The translations under genes and the position numbers were made by a program. From Micromonospora tarensis (lineage in GTDB: Bacteria > Actinomycetota > Actinomycetes > Mycobacteriales > Micromonosporaceae): a DNA stretch of 36,581 nt. Under the pieces are notes generated by a model that did no database searches, was not told the DNA's origin, and saw only the letters and a program-made list of their open reading frames with translations. Location: assembly GCF_016803395.1 (NCBI RefSeq), contig NZ_JAEVHL010000038.1, positions 1 through 36,581 of the forward strand, in the 5' to 3' direction. This document shows positions 1 to 7,213 of the stretch, in pieces (positions within the stretch are counted from its first letter, which is position 1; every line of letters begins with the position of its first letter).

Positions 1-1
1 T

Positions 2-664
2 GGCCGGCCGGGACGGGGCCGCCGGCCCGCCGCGGCGTCCGCTGCCCCGGTGCCGGCCGAGCTGGTCACCGCGGCCGAGCGGACCGTACCCGGGGTGGTC
101 TCGGTGTTGGCCGGCGGTGCGACAAGCGGATCCGCGACCGGCTCCGGCTTCGCCGTGGACGACCAGCAGCACCTGATCACCAACGACCACATCCTGGCCA
201 AGGGCGGTGGCGGGCCGGTGACAGTGGAGCTGCCCGACGGTCGCCGATTCGCCGCCGAGGTGGTCGGTCGGGAGCCGCGCAGCGACCTGGCGGTGCTGAA
301 GGTGCCGGCATCCGCCGGTCTGGCCCCGTTGCCGCTGGCCAAGCCGGGCGCGACCCGGGTCGGGGAGCCGGTGCTCGCGGTGGGTTCGCCGCTCGGTCTG
401 GCCGGGACGGTCACCGCGGGCATCGTCAGCGCGTTGGACCGTGAGGTGCGGCTGGGCAACAACCGGCACACCGCGGTGCAGACCGACGCGTCCATCAACC
501 CCGGCAACTCGGGTGGGCCACTGGTCAACGCGCGTGGGGAGGTGGTCGGGGTGAACACCGCCATCGCCACCATCGATGGAAACGGGTCGATCGGTATCGG
601 GTTCGCCATTCCGATCGACCAGGTGCGGCAGACCGCTGACACGATCATCGGCAAGGGTGGCTGA
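2..664 (+). CDS. Trypsin-like serine protease (S1C/HtrA type), 5' partial
   Basis: The reading frame is open to the left window edge, so the N-terminus (in this family usually a cytosolic stretch and a membrane anchor) is missing. Counting from the Met at base 50, the chymotrypsin-fold triad is visible: His47 in TNDHIL, Asp79 in SDLAVLKV and Ser154 in GNSGGPL. The oxyanion-loop glycines and the VGSPLGL segment are also typical of HtrA/DegP-like proteases, which cleave misfolded or specific envelope proteins outside the membrane. The protein stops soon after the protease domain, so no PDZ domain follows. Some actinobacterial S1C proteins do end there, but a frameshift beyond the stop cannot be excluded because other genes in the window carry one. 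The family call is firm; the substrate is unknown. Confidence 0.88.
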   Translation, partial: GRPGRGRRPAAASAAPVPAELVTAAERTVPGVVSVLAGGATSGSATGSGFAVDDQQHLITNDHILAKGGGGPVTVELPDGRRFAAEVVGREPRSDLAVLKVPASAGLAPLPLAKPGATRVGEPVLAVGSPLGLAGTVTAGIVSALDREVRLGNNRHTAVQTDASINPGNSGGPLVNARGEVVGVNTAIATIDGNGSIGIGFAIPIDQVRQTADTIIGKGG

Positions 665-726
665 GCTGCCCGGACGCCTGCTGGCCGGCCGCCTCTGTCG
701 GATATCCGGCGTGCTGGCATCGGGCC

Positions 727-1059
727 ATGGAAATATCGCGGTCGGTATGGATACTGGCGGAGGTGGAGCGTCCTCTTCTCGCGGTCCTCCTGCTGGTGGG
801 CCTGGTCATCGGATGTGCAGTGGGGTCGGCCTACGCCCGGGCGCGACGCGGGTGGAAGGATTACCAGACCGTCAAGAAATCGGTGCCGGGGGCTCGTCGG
901 GGCGCCTGGTCGTTGATCCGCGGGGTCACCGTGAAGGCCGCGGTGATCGCGCTGCTGCTCTTCGGCGCGGTGGCGTATGCCGCTGTCGGCGCCGACGAGG
1001 AGACCGCCGGGCCGGTGCCCAGCCAGTCCCCGACGGCGAGTGAGCCGCCGCACCGATGA
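727..1059 (+). CDS. Small two-helix membrane protein, unknown function
   Basis: A 110-residue protein with two hydrophobic segments: about residues 16-35 (LLAVLLLVGLVIGCAVGSAY) and 72-90 (AAVIALLLFGAVAYAAVGA). A basic loop lies between them (RARRGWKDYQTVKKS) and the tail is rich in Pro and Ser. By the positive-inside rule the loop should be cytoplasmic, with both termini outside. An in-frame GTG at 763 is an alternative start that would shorten the N-terminus by 12 residues, and neither start has a clear ribosome binding site. It lies between the protease and the arfB-like gene on the same strand. I do not recognise a family. GC-rich third positions and the clean membrane topology support a real gene. 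Confidence 0.6.
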   Translation: MEISRSVWILAEVERPLLAVLLLVGLVIGCAVGSAYARARRGWKDYQTVKKSVPGARRGAWSLIRGVTVKAAVIALLLFGAVAYAAVGADEETAGPVPSQSPTASEPPHR

Positions 1060-1081
1060 CCCCCGGCGGGTCGTCGCGGGT

Positions 1082-1087
1082 TAGCCT
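1082..1087 (+). promoter_or_regulatory. Leaderless -10 box of the arfB-like gene
   Basis: TAGCCT lies six bases before the GTG at 1094. In actinobacteria a TANNNT box at this distance places the transcription start on the start codon, and no Shine-Dalgarno sequence is present. Confidence 0.5.
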
Positions 1088-1093
1088 CGGGGC

Positions 1094-1519
1094 GTGGACG
1101 ACGGACTGCGGGTGACCGACCGGTGGGTCGTTCCCGCCGGCGAGCTGCGGGAGCGCTTCTCCCGCTCGTCCGGGCCGGGCGGGCAGGGCGTGAACACCGC
1201 GGATTCACGGGTCGAGCTGAGCTACGACCTGGCCAACTCGCCGGGCGTGCCCGAGTCGCTGCGGGCCCGGGCGCTGGCCCGGTTGGCGAACCGGCTCGTC
1301 GACGGGGTGCTGACGATCGCCGCCAGCGAGCACCGCGCCCAACTGGCCAACCGGGAGGCGGCCCGGGAACGGATGGCCGCGCTGCTGCGCGAGGCCGCCG
1401 CGCCGCCACCGCCGCCCCGCCGAGCGACCCGCCCGTCCCGCGGGGCCAAGGAGCGTCGGCTGGCCGACAAGAAGCGCCAGTCCCAGCGCAAGCGGGATCG
1501 CCGCGCCGACGGCGAGTAG
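1094..1519 (+). CDS. arfB: ArfB-type peptidyl-tRNA hydrolase (ribosome rescue)
   Basis: A 141-residue protein, the same length class as E. coli ArfB (YaeJ). The catalytic GGQ motif is in SSGPGGQGVNTADSRVEL near residue 30, the signature of the class I release-factor catalytic domain. The C-terminal tail is strongly basic (RRLADKKRQSQRKRDRR). In ArfB such a tail enters the empty mRNA channel of stalled ribosomes while GGQ hydrolyses the peptidyl-tRNA. There is no codon-recognition domain, so it is not a normal release factor. The GTG start at 1094 is supported by the leaderless -10 box and by the GGQ spacing. The gene appears to be transcribed on its own. Biochemical identity is inferred from the family. 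Confidence 0.9.
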   Translation: MDDGLRVTDRWVVPAGELRERFSRSSGPGGQGVNTADSRVELSYDLANSPGVPESLRARALARLANRLVDGVLTIAASEHRAQLANREAARERMAALLREAAAPPPPPRRATRPSRGAKERRLADKKRQSQRKRDRRADGE

Positions 1520-1563
1520 CCCGCTTTCCCGGCACGGTCACCACCTTCTCCGACTATCGGGTG

Positions 1564-1581
1564 ACAGAATCTGGAATCTGT
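1564..1581. promoter_or_regulatory. 18-bp imperfect palindrome, candidate operator of the AKR gene
   Basis: ACAGAATCTGGAATCTGT matches its own reverse complement at 14 of 18 positions. It lies 49-66 bases before the aldo/keto reductase start, and a separate CGACTA/TAGTCG pair (1551-1556 and 1582-1587) brackets it. The size and symmetry suit a TetR-type dimer, and the TetR gene at 2702 is the obvious candidate. Binding is inferred. Confidence 0.4.
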
Positions 1582-1629
1582 TAGTCGAAGGGTGTACGGT
1601 GATGAGGTCCACCCAGGAGAGGAAGACCC

Positions 1630-2628
1630 ATGAACACCCGCACCCTCGGCACCACCGGCCCCACCGTCTCCGCCCTCGGTCTCGGCCTGATGGGCATGTC
1701 CGACCTCTACGGCGCCAGCGACGAGGCCGAGAGCATCGCCACCATCCACGCCGCGCTCGACGCCGGCATCACCCTGCTCGACACCGGCGACTTCTACGGG
1801 ATGGGCCACAACGAGATGCTGCTGCGCGACGCGCTGCGTGGCCGCAACCGCGACAACGCGGTGATCAGCGTCAAGTTCGGCGCACTGCGTGACGTCGACG
1901 GCGGCTGGAACGGCAGCGACCTCCGACCCGTCGCGATCAAGAACTTCCTGGCGTACACCCTGCGCCGGCTCGGCACCGACCACGTCGACATCTACCGCCC
2001 GGCCCGGCTCGCACCGGACGTGCCGGTGGAGGACGTGATGGGCACCCTGGCCGAGCTGGTCAAGGCCGGCCACGTGCGGCACATCGGCCTGTCCGAGGTG
2101 AGCGCCGAGACGCTGCGTCGGGCACACGCCGTGCACCCCGTCGCCGACCTCCAGATCGAGTACTCGCTGATCTCCCGCGACCCCGAGGCCGCGATCCTGC
2201 CCACCGCCCGCGAGCTGGGCGTGGGCGTCACCGCGTACGGGGTGCTGTCCCGGGGCCTGATCAGCGGCCACTGGACGCCGCAGCGCGAGACCGACGCCAC
2301 CGACTTCCGCAGCCACCTGCCCCGGTTCGCCGGCGCGAACCTGGACCGCAACCTCGCCCTGGTGGACGCGCTGCGCGCCGTCGCCGAGGCACGCGGTGTC
2401 ACAGTGGCGCAGATCGCCATCGCCTGGGTGCTGTCCCGGGGCGAGGACATCGTGCCCCTGATCGGCGCCCGCCGCCGGGAACGGCTGACCGAGGCGCTGG
2501 GCGCCGCGGCGGTCACCCTGACGGAGGCCGACCTCGCCGCGATCGAGGCCGCCGTCCCGTCCGGGGCGGCAGCCGGCTCCCGCTACGACGAGGCGCAGAT
2601 GGCATTCCTGGACAGCGAGCGGGCATGA
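1630..2628 (+). CDS. Aldo/keto reductase family oxidoreductase
   Basis: A 332-residue TIM-barrel oxidoreductase of the AKR family, expected to reduce an aldehyde or ketone with NADPH in the cytosol. Three of the four catalytic residues are visible: Asp in LLDTGDFYG, Tyr in the same motif and Lys in VISVKFGA. The fourth, normally His after a DLYxxH-type strand, is not seen; here the strand reads DIYRPARLAPDVP. Such RPAR variants occur in an actinobacterial AKR subgroup, so activity may differ from classical AKRs. The C-terminal nucleotide-binding region (VPLIGARRRERL) is present. The start is supported by AGGAGAGGAAG just upstream. A hairpin follows the stop, then a TetR gene on the same strand that probably controls this gene. 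The substrate is unknown. Confidence 0.9.
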   Translation: MNTRTLGTTGPTVSALGLGLMGMSDLYGASDEAESIATIHAALDAGITLLDTGDFYGMGHNEMLLRDALRGRNRDNAVISVKFGALRDVDGGWNGSDLRPVAIKNFLAYTLRRLGTDHVDIYRPARLAPDVPVEDVMGTLAELVKAGHVRHIGLSEVSAETLRRAHAVHPVADLQIEYSLISRDPEAAILPTARELGVGVTAYGVLSRGLISGHWTPQRETDATDFRSHLPRFAGANLDRNLALVDALRAVAEARGVTVAQIAIAWVLSRGEDIVPLIGARRRERLTEALGAAAVTLTEADLAAIEAAVPSGAAAGSRYDEAQMAFLDSERA

Positions 2629-2635
2629 CCACCGT

Positions 2636-2673
2636 GCCGTGGCGCGACCGTCGACCGGGGGTCGCGCCACGGC
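2636..2673 (+). terminator. 14-bp perfect hairpin between AKR and TetR genes
   Basis: Arms 2636-2649 and 2660-2673 are perfectly complementary (GCCGTGGCGCGACC and its complement) around a 10-base loop. There is no U tract, as is usual for actinobacterial terminators. It may end or attenuate the AKR transcript before the TetR gene, whose ribosome binding site starts about 14 bases later. Confidence 0.65.
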
Positions 2674-2701
2674 CGGCGGCGCGGTCAGGGAGGCTGGGCA
2701 G

Positions 2702-3298
2702 ATGAGCGACGCCACCGCCCTGACGGCCGACCGCATCCTCGACACCGCCGAGGAGGTGCTGCGCCGCTACGGGCCGGCCAAGGCCACAGTGCTGGACGTC
2801 GCCCGCGCCCTGGGCGTCAGCCACGGCAGCGTCTACCGGCACTTCGCCAGCAAGGCCAGCCTGCGTGAGGCGGTCGCCGAGCGCTGGCTGGCCCGGGTCT
2901 CCACCCCGCTGATCGGGGTGGCCACCGGTTCCGGCCCCGCGCCGGAGCGGCTGCGCCGGTGGCTCGCCGAGCTGAGCGGCAGCAAGCGCCGGATGGCCCG
3001 GGAGGACCCGGAGCTGTTCGACAACTTCCACCAGCTCGCCACCCTCTCCGAGGGGGCGGTCGCCACCCACCTGGAGGTCCTCGCCGGCCAGCTCAGCGTG
3101 ATCGTGGCGGACGGGGTGGCGGCCGGCGAGTTCAGCGTGTCCGACCCGGCGCTGGCCGGCCGGGCGATCCTGCAGGCCACCGCCCGCTTCCACCACCCGG
3201 CCCACCGCACCGAATGGACCGAGCCGGGCCTCGACGACGACATGCGGGCGGTGGTCGGTCTGCTCATCGACGGCCTGCGGACCCGTCCGGCGAGCTGA
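2702..3298 (+). CDS. TetR/AcrR family transcriptional regulator
   Basis: A 198-residue regulator. The N-terminal helix-turn-helix is clear: TVLDVARALGVSHGSVYRHF at about residues 28-47, after a first helix ILDTAEEVLRRYG. The remaining 150 residues form the variable ligand-binding and dimerisation domain. The ATG at 2702 is preferred over upstream in-frame starts because a GGGAGG motif lies just before it and the TetR N-terminus is complete from here. It lies directly downstream of the aldo/keto reductase on the same strand. The likely role is repression of that gene through the palindrome at 1564-1581, relieved by a small ligand. Target and ligand are inferred from position only. Confidence 0.9.
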   Translation: MSDATALTADRILDTAEEVLRRYGPAKATVLDVARALGVSHGSVYRHFASKASLREAVAERWLARVSTPLIGVATGSGPAPERLRRWLAELSGSKRRMAREDPELFDNFHQLATLSEGAVATHLEVLAGQLSVIVADGVAAGEFSVSDPALAGRAILQATARFHHPAHRTEWTEPGLDDDMRAVVGLLIDGLRTRPAS

Positions 3299-3313
3299 CC
3301 CGGGCGCGCTTGG

Positions 3314-4180
3314 TCAGGCCGGAACGGCGGCCAGCAGCCGCTCGCGCAGCACCGCGGCCCGCTCGGCGAACCCGCGCTGCGCCGCCGCGTACTCGGCCCG
3401 CCCGTCCGGGGTCTCCACCCGCACCGGTGGGTAGCCGAGCGCGGCCAGGTCGTACGGGCTGGCCCGCATGTCCAGCGTGCGGATCTCCCGGGCCAGGTCG
3501 AACGCGTCGGCCACCAGCTCCGAGGGGACCAACGGGGACAGCTTGTACGCCCACTTGTACAGATCCATGTTGGCGTGCAAGCAGCCCGGCTGCTCGTTCG
3601 CGTGCTGCGTCTCCCGGGTCGGGGTGAGCACATTCAGCGGGCGCGCCGGTGCGGTGAAGAACCGGAACGCGTCGAAGTGGCTGCACCGCACGCCCCGCTC
3701 CTCGACGACCGCGGCGGTCCGCTCCGCGCTCAGCCGCAGCGGCCAGGCGTTGTGCCGCAGCTCGTCGCGGGTCTGCCGGTAGACCATCGCCCACTCGTGC
3801 ATCCCGAAGCAGCCGAAGTGCGGCGCCCGCCCACCGGTCGCCGCCAGCAGGGAGCGGATCCAGCCGATCGAGTCGCCGCGCCGCGCGCGTACCGCATCGG
3901 TGTCGAGGGTGACCCCGGCGGTGGTGGCGCGGTAGTCCCGGCCGAACTCGCCCACGGCGGCGTCGCGCAGCTCGACCCCGGCGCCCGGATGCCAGCGCCG
4001 CAGCTGGGCCGGGCGGTGCGAGTAGTAGGTGAACAGGAAGTCGGCCACCGGATGCCGCTCGCCGCGGTGACGGCGAGCCAGGTGCGGGGTCAGCCAGACA
4101 GCCACCCGCTCCTGGTGGGCCCGCCGGCGGGCCTGCCACTGCGCCACGTCGAGCACGGCGGGGGCGAGGGCGGCAGTCAC
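3314..4180 (-). CDS. Conserved actinobacterial protein annotated as 3-methyladenine DNA glycosylase
   Basis: A 288-residue protein of a family common in Streptomyces and Micromonospora, recognisable from VADFLFTYYSHRPAQLRRWH near the N-terminus and FGMHEWAMVYRQ, HFDAFRFFTAPARPLN and CLHANMDLYKWAYKL further on. Databases usually call it 3-methyladenine DNA glycosylase, but I see no helix-hairpin-helix/GPD signature or AAG-type motif, so that function is an inherited label. The start is set at GTG 4180: a TACCCT box lies seven bases before it (leaderless), and the open frame running further upstream belongs to the neighbouring gene's frame. It is convergent with the TetR gene, with only 15 bases between them. 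Confidence 0.75.
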   Translation of the reverse strand: MTAALAPAVLDVAQWQARRRAHQERVAVWLTPHLARRHRGERHPVADFLFTYYSHRPAQLRRWHPGAGVELRDAAVGEFGRDYRATTAGVTLDTDAVRARRGDSIGWIRSLLAATGGRAPHFGCFGMHEWAMVYRQTRDELRHNAWPLRLSAERTAAVVEERGVRCSHFDAFRFFTAPARPLNVLTPTRETQHANEQPGCLHANMDLYKWAYKLSPLVPSELVADAFDLAREIRTLDMRASPYDLAALGYPPVRVETPDGRAEYAAAQRGFAERAAVLRERLLAAVPA

Positions 4181-4187
4181 GCACCCA

Positions 4188-4193
4188 AGGGTA
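4188..4193 (-). promoter_or_regulatory. Leaderless -10 box of the glycosylase-family gene
   Basis: On the minus strand TACCCT lies seven bases before the GTG at 4180, which fits a transcript starting at or next to the start codon. It overlaps the end of no other gene. Confidence 0.45.
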
Positions 4194-4214
4194 CGACCGC
4201 CGCCCGCCCACCGG

Positions 4215-4945
4215 TCAGGGCATCTGCACCCGGACGCCGGCCGAGAACACCCCGCTGCGCAGCTCCAACTGTCGGGGCGGGTCCCGCCCGTCGACGGTGA
4301 ACACCAGCGGAAGCACCACCCGACTGCCCGCTGCCATCGGGTCGGCGAAGATGTCCCGCCCGAAGTTGGCCGCCCGGGTGGCGTCTCGTCGGTGCTCACC
4401 CACCGCCCGCCGGGCAGGTACGCGCGTTGCAGCTCACTGTGCCAGGGCTGGTGCGCGCCGGTGACGTTGCGCACCCCCACGGTGGCCTGGCAGCGCTGCC
4501 CGCCGGCCGACCCGGCGCCGCCGTCGGCCGCTCCGGCGGTGCCGGGCGCGCCGCAGGTCATCCGGTAGACGGTGAACTCGAACGCCGACTCGCGCAGCGG
4601 CACACCCACCGGCCCGGTGACCCCGGTGCCCATCCACGCGCCGCTGGTCGGCTGCTTCTGCGTGTCGATGGCGGAGACCTGCCGGGTGGCCGTCCAACCC
4701 GCGGTGCCGACGATGCCGGCCAGCACCACGACGGCGGCACCCACCAACAGCCAGACCGGCGGGGTACGCCGACGCCGCGTCGGCCGGGGCGCCGCCGGGC
4801 GCGGATAGACGGTCCCCCGGCCACCGTCGCCCCCGCCGCCGCTGGCCAGGGCGGCAGCCGTCACCCGACGCCCACGCCGATGTCGCCACACCCACACCAG
4901 GGCAGCGCCGATCAGCAGCAGGACTGCCAACCCGGCGAGCAGCAC
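4215..4945 (-). pseudogene. Membrane-anchored protein of unknown function, frameshifted
   Basis: Two frames together encode one protein. The first (downward from about 4945) has a hydrophobic helix (VLLAGLAVLLLIGAALVWVW), a basic stretch, a second helix (WLLVGAAVVVLAGIVGTAGW) and an extracytoplasmic domain ending WHSELQRAYLPGGRWVSTDE. The second (to 4215) continues DATRAANFGRDIFADPM and ends FSAGVRVQMP. One G is missing near 4384-4387 (GACGAGACGCC where GACGAGGACGCC would keep the frame). The domain resembles extracytoplasmic immunoglobulin-like domains of the DUF4352 type, but that is only an impression. The 5' end is unclear: the frame stays open to an ATG at 5107, but that stretch overlaps a monooxygenase remnant on the other strand, so 4945 is the latest plausible start. 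Confidence 0.55.
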
Positions 4946-4973
4946 CGGATAACGGCGCCAGGGCGGTGCCTCG

Positions 4974-5375
4974 GTGACCTCGGCCGCCGGTGCCGCCGCC
5001 GCGCAGCTCGGCACGGCGTTCCTACGCTGCCCGGAGGCGGGCAGCTCCGCGCTGCACCGGGCGGTGGTGGCCAGCGCCGCCCCGACCGCGTTGACCCGGT
5101 CGTTCACCGGTAAGCGGGCCCGTGGCGTCGCGAACGACTTCCTCCGTCAGCACGACTCGGCGGCACCGAGCGGTTACCCCCAGGTGCTGCACCTGACCCG
5201 GCCGCTGCTCGCCGCCGCCCGGCGCGACGGGGACGAGTCGGTCGCCAACCTGTGGGCCGGGCAGGCGCATCCGCTGGCCCGGGACCTGCCGGCGGCGCAG
5301 GTGGTCGCCGAGGTGAGTGCCGGTGCCCGGGCCGCGCTGGCCGTCGCGGTCGAGCGGTCGAGCCGCTGGGGCTGA
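4974..5375 (+). pseudogene. C-terminal remnant of a nitronate monooxygenase
   Basis: About 133 residues match the end of the nitronate monooxygenase (2-nitropropane dioxygenase) family. They include the phosphate-binding AAGAAAAQLGTAFLRC segment, then LTRSFTGKRARGVANDFL and LWAGQAHPL. Full-length enzymes are FMN-dependent TIM barrels of about 320-370 residues; here roughly the first 200 are absent. Upstream the frame meets a TAA at 4950, and the DNA to the left encodes a membrane protein on the other strand, so the missing half is not simply in another frame. A deletion or assembly join near 4970 is the simplest explanation. The remnant has lost most of the FMN site and is unlikely to be active. 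Confidence 0.7.
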
Positions 5376-5409
5376 CCAGGACGCCGGAACCGGCTCGGAC
5401 GGGACCCGT

Positions 5410-5415
5410 TAGAGT
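5410..5415 (+). promoter_or_regulatory. Leaderless -10 box of the SRPBCC-CBM fusion gene
   Basis: TAGAGT lies six bases before the GTG at 5422, and no ribosome binding site is present. It supports GTG 5422 as both transcription and translation start. Confidence 0.5.
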
Positions 5416-5421
5416 CTCGCC

Positions 5422-6516
5422 GTGATCGAGATCGGTGCGCAGGTCGACCTGTCCCACCCTTCCGACCGGGTCTGGCGCGCACTGACCGATCGGAAGTTGC
5501 TCGGCCGGTGGTTCGCCGAGGCCGAGACGGTCGAGGGCGTCCCCGACCGGCTGCTGCTGCACACCGCCGAGCTACCCGGCTTCGAGGCCGACGTCGAGGT
5601 CGAGGTGACCGAGCGGCTGGAGTTGGAGCTCCTCGTGCTGGCCTGCGACGAGGCCGGCCGGCTCAGCGAGCTGACCTGCACGGTGACGCCCACGACGCAG
5701 GGCTGCCGGCTGGAGGTCCGGGAGGTCAGCACGCACGGCGCGTGGTCCGCCGAGCAGCACGAGCCACGTGAGCAGCAGCTCCGGCAGGCGCTGACCGTCC
5801 GGTTGCCGGCCATCCTGGACTGGCACGCCTTCCAACAGGTCGACCTGGGCCGTGGCGACACCGGGATGACCACCGAACTGCCGCTGGTCGGCGCCCGCGG
5901 CAGATCGGGCGGCACCCGCCGTCGGCGGCGGGTACTGGTCGCCGCGGTCGGCGGGGCCGTGCTGCTGGCCGGAACCGCGGCCTGGATCACCATGCCGACC
6001 GAGTCGAACCCCGCCGCCGCGCCGGCACCGGCCGGCACACCGTCGCCGAGCGTGCCGGCAGACGAGGTCACCGTCGCCGTGTCGGCGACCCCGTCGACAC
6101 GCCCGTCCCGGACCACCACCGCGGCACCGACCACCCGCCCGAGCCGGACCCCGTCGGCGAAGCCCTCGCGTACCCCGTCGTCCGCCCCACCACCCCCGCC
6201 GTCAGCGCCGATGACGGCCCGCTACGAGACCGACTCCAGTCGACTCTTCGGCTACACCGGGGAGATCGTGGTCGACAACCCGAGCGGCGTACCGGTGGCG
6301 GACTGGGCCGTGGTGGTCACCCTCGCCGAGGGCACCACAGTGGACGACGTCGACGGCGCCAACTGGCGGCGGGACGGACGGACGATCACCTTCACCGGAG
6401 CCCCGGTGGCGGCGGGGGCGTCCCAGACGATCAGCTTCGACGTCCGCGACAGCCGGCCGAAGGCCCGGGGACCGGAGAGCTGCACGATCGGCGGCCAGCC
6501 CTGCGCGGGCCTCTGA
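5422..6516 (+). CDS. SRPBCC domain - TM - CBM2-like domain fusion protein
   Basis: A 364-residue protein with an unusual architecture. Residues 1 to about 145 form an SRPBCC/AHSA1-like domain (VDLSHPSDRVWRALTDRKLL, LLGRWFAEAE), a fold that binds hydrophobic ligands. A basic stretch (RRRRR) leads into one transmembrane helix (VLVAAVGGAVLLAGTAAWIT, about 170-192). A Pro/Ser/Thr-rich linker of about 70 residues follows. The last 100 residues resemble a family 2 carbohydrate-binding module (GYTGEIVVDNPSGVPVADW, later GASQTISFDV, with a C-terminal Cys pair). By the positive-inside rule the SRPBCC domain is cytoplasmic and the CBM-like domain outside. It could link polysaccharide binding at the surface to a cytoplasmic event, but that is inference. 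A maltokinase-cap gene follows after 13 bases. Confidence 0.75.
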   Translation: MIEIGAQVDLSHPSDRVWRALTDRKLLGRWFAEAETVEGVPDRLLLHTAELPGFEADVEVEVTERLELELLVLACDEAGRLSELTCTVTPTTQGCRLEVREVSTHGAWSAEQHEPREQQLRQALTVRLPAILDWHAFQQVDLGRGDTGMTTELPLVGARGRSGGTRRRRRVLVAAVGGAVLLAGTAAWITMPTESNPAAAPAPAGTPSPSVPADEVTVAVSATPSTRPSRTTTAAPTTRPSRTPSAKPSRTPSSAPPPPPSAPMTARYETDSSRLFGYTGEIVVDNPSGVPVADWAVVVTLAEGTTVDDVDGANWRRDGRTITFTGAPVAAGASQTISFDVRDSRPKARGPESCTIGGQPCAGL

Positions 6517-6517
6517 C

Positions 6518-6523
6518 TAGGCT
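6518..6523 (+). promoter_or_regulatory. Leaderless -10 box of the maltokinase-cap gene
   Basis: TAGGCT lies six bases before the ATG at 6530 and immediately after the preceding stop codon, so this gene can be transcribed independently. Confidence 0.45.
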
Positions 6524-6529
6524 TCCGCC

Positions 6530-7165
6530 ATGGCACTGCTGCACCGGGCGACCCTGCGCCCCACGAAACTCGACCTGCTGGCCACCTGGCTGCCCAGCCG
6601 ACAGTGGTTCGCCGGGCCGGCCGGCGGCGAGGTGGTGAGCCGAGGCGGCTACCGCTTCGACGACCCGGCCGGCGAGGTCGGCATCGAGACAATGCTCGTC
6701 GGTGCCGCCGACGGGCCGGTCCACCAGGTTCCGCTCACCTACCGTGCCGCGCCGCTCGACGGTGCGGACGCCTGGCTGGTCGGCACCGCCGAGCATTCGG
6801 CGCTCGGCCGCCGCTGGGTGTACGACGGCTGCGCCGACCCGGTGTACGCCGCCGCGCTCGCCCACGCGATCCTCGCCGGTGGCGGTCAGGCGGAGGAGTA
6901 CTTCGAGGTCGACGGCCGGCGGGAGGCGCGCAGGTCGACGGTGACAGTTGTCGTCAATGGCCCGGCCGACCCGCGCCCGTCGGCGATCGGTGCCGTGCGG
7001 CGGGTGGTCGACCAGGACCGTACGGTCATCGACACCGACACCGTCGAACTGGTCGTCGTGCGGCGGCCGGGAGTCAGTGCCGACCGGCCGGCCGGGGTCG
7101 TGCTGAGCGGCAGCTGGCACGGTCAGTCGACGAACGTGCCGTTGGCGTACGCCCGGAGGCGCTGA
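6530..7165 (+). CDS. Maltokinase N-terminal cap-like protein, stand-alone
   Basis: A 211-residue protein resembling only the N-terminal cap of actinobacterial maltokinases: WLPSRQWFAGPAGGEV at residues 24-39, then VPLTYRAAPLDGADAWLVGT and later HAILAGGGQAEEYFEVDG. The kinase catalytic lobe (Brenner-type HxDxxxxN motif) is absent. Databases often mislabel such proteins as 1,4-alpha-glucan branching enzyme. In maltokinase the cap lies over the nucleotide-binding lobe; as a free protein it might regulate a sugar kinase in trans, but no function is known to me. It shares a strand with the SRPBCC-CBM gene and converges on a glucanase gene, which gives the area a glucan theme. The gene ends in a strong shared hairpin. 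Confidence 0.78.
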   Translation: MALLHRATLRPTKLDLLATWLPSRQWFAGPAGGEVVSRGGYRFDDPAGEVGIETMLVGAADGPVHQVPLTYRAAPLDGADAWLVGTAEHSALGRRWVYDGCADPVYAAALAHAILAGGGQAEEYFEVDGRREARRSTVTVVVNGPADPRPSAIGAVRRVVDQDRTVIDTDTVELVVVRRPGVSADRPAGVVLSGSWHGQSTNVPLAYARRR

Positions 7166-7173
7166 CCTCGCCG

Positions 7174-7211
7174 CGTGGTGGGCGGCCCGACGTTGCGGGC
7201 CGCCCACCACG
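7174..7211. terminator. Bidirectional terminator hairpin, 16-bp perfect stem
   Basis: Arms 7174-7189 and 7196-7211 are fully complementary with a six-base loop (ACGTTG). It sits between the convergent stop codons at 7165 and 7214 and can serve both genes. Confidence 0.85.
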
Positions 7212-7213
7212 GC

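Noticed and set aside
1222..2745. A 507-codon open frame antisense to the arfB-like and AKR genes
   Set aside because: The opposite strand has two clear family matches, and this translation is Gly/Val/Ala-rich without domain motifs.
3314..5107. A single 597-residue membrane-glycosylase fusion protein
   Set aside because: The join passes through an out-of-frame stretch of the membrane gene. Both parts have their own natural ends, and the second has a leaderless start at 4180.
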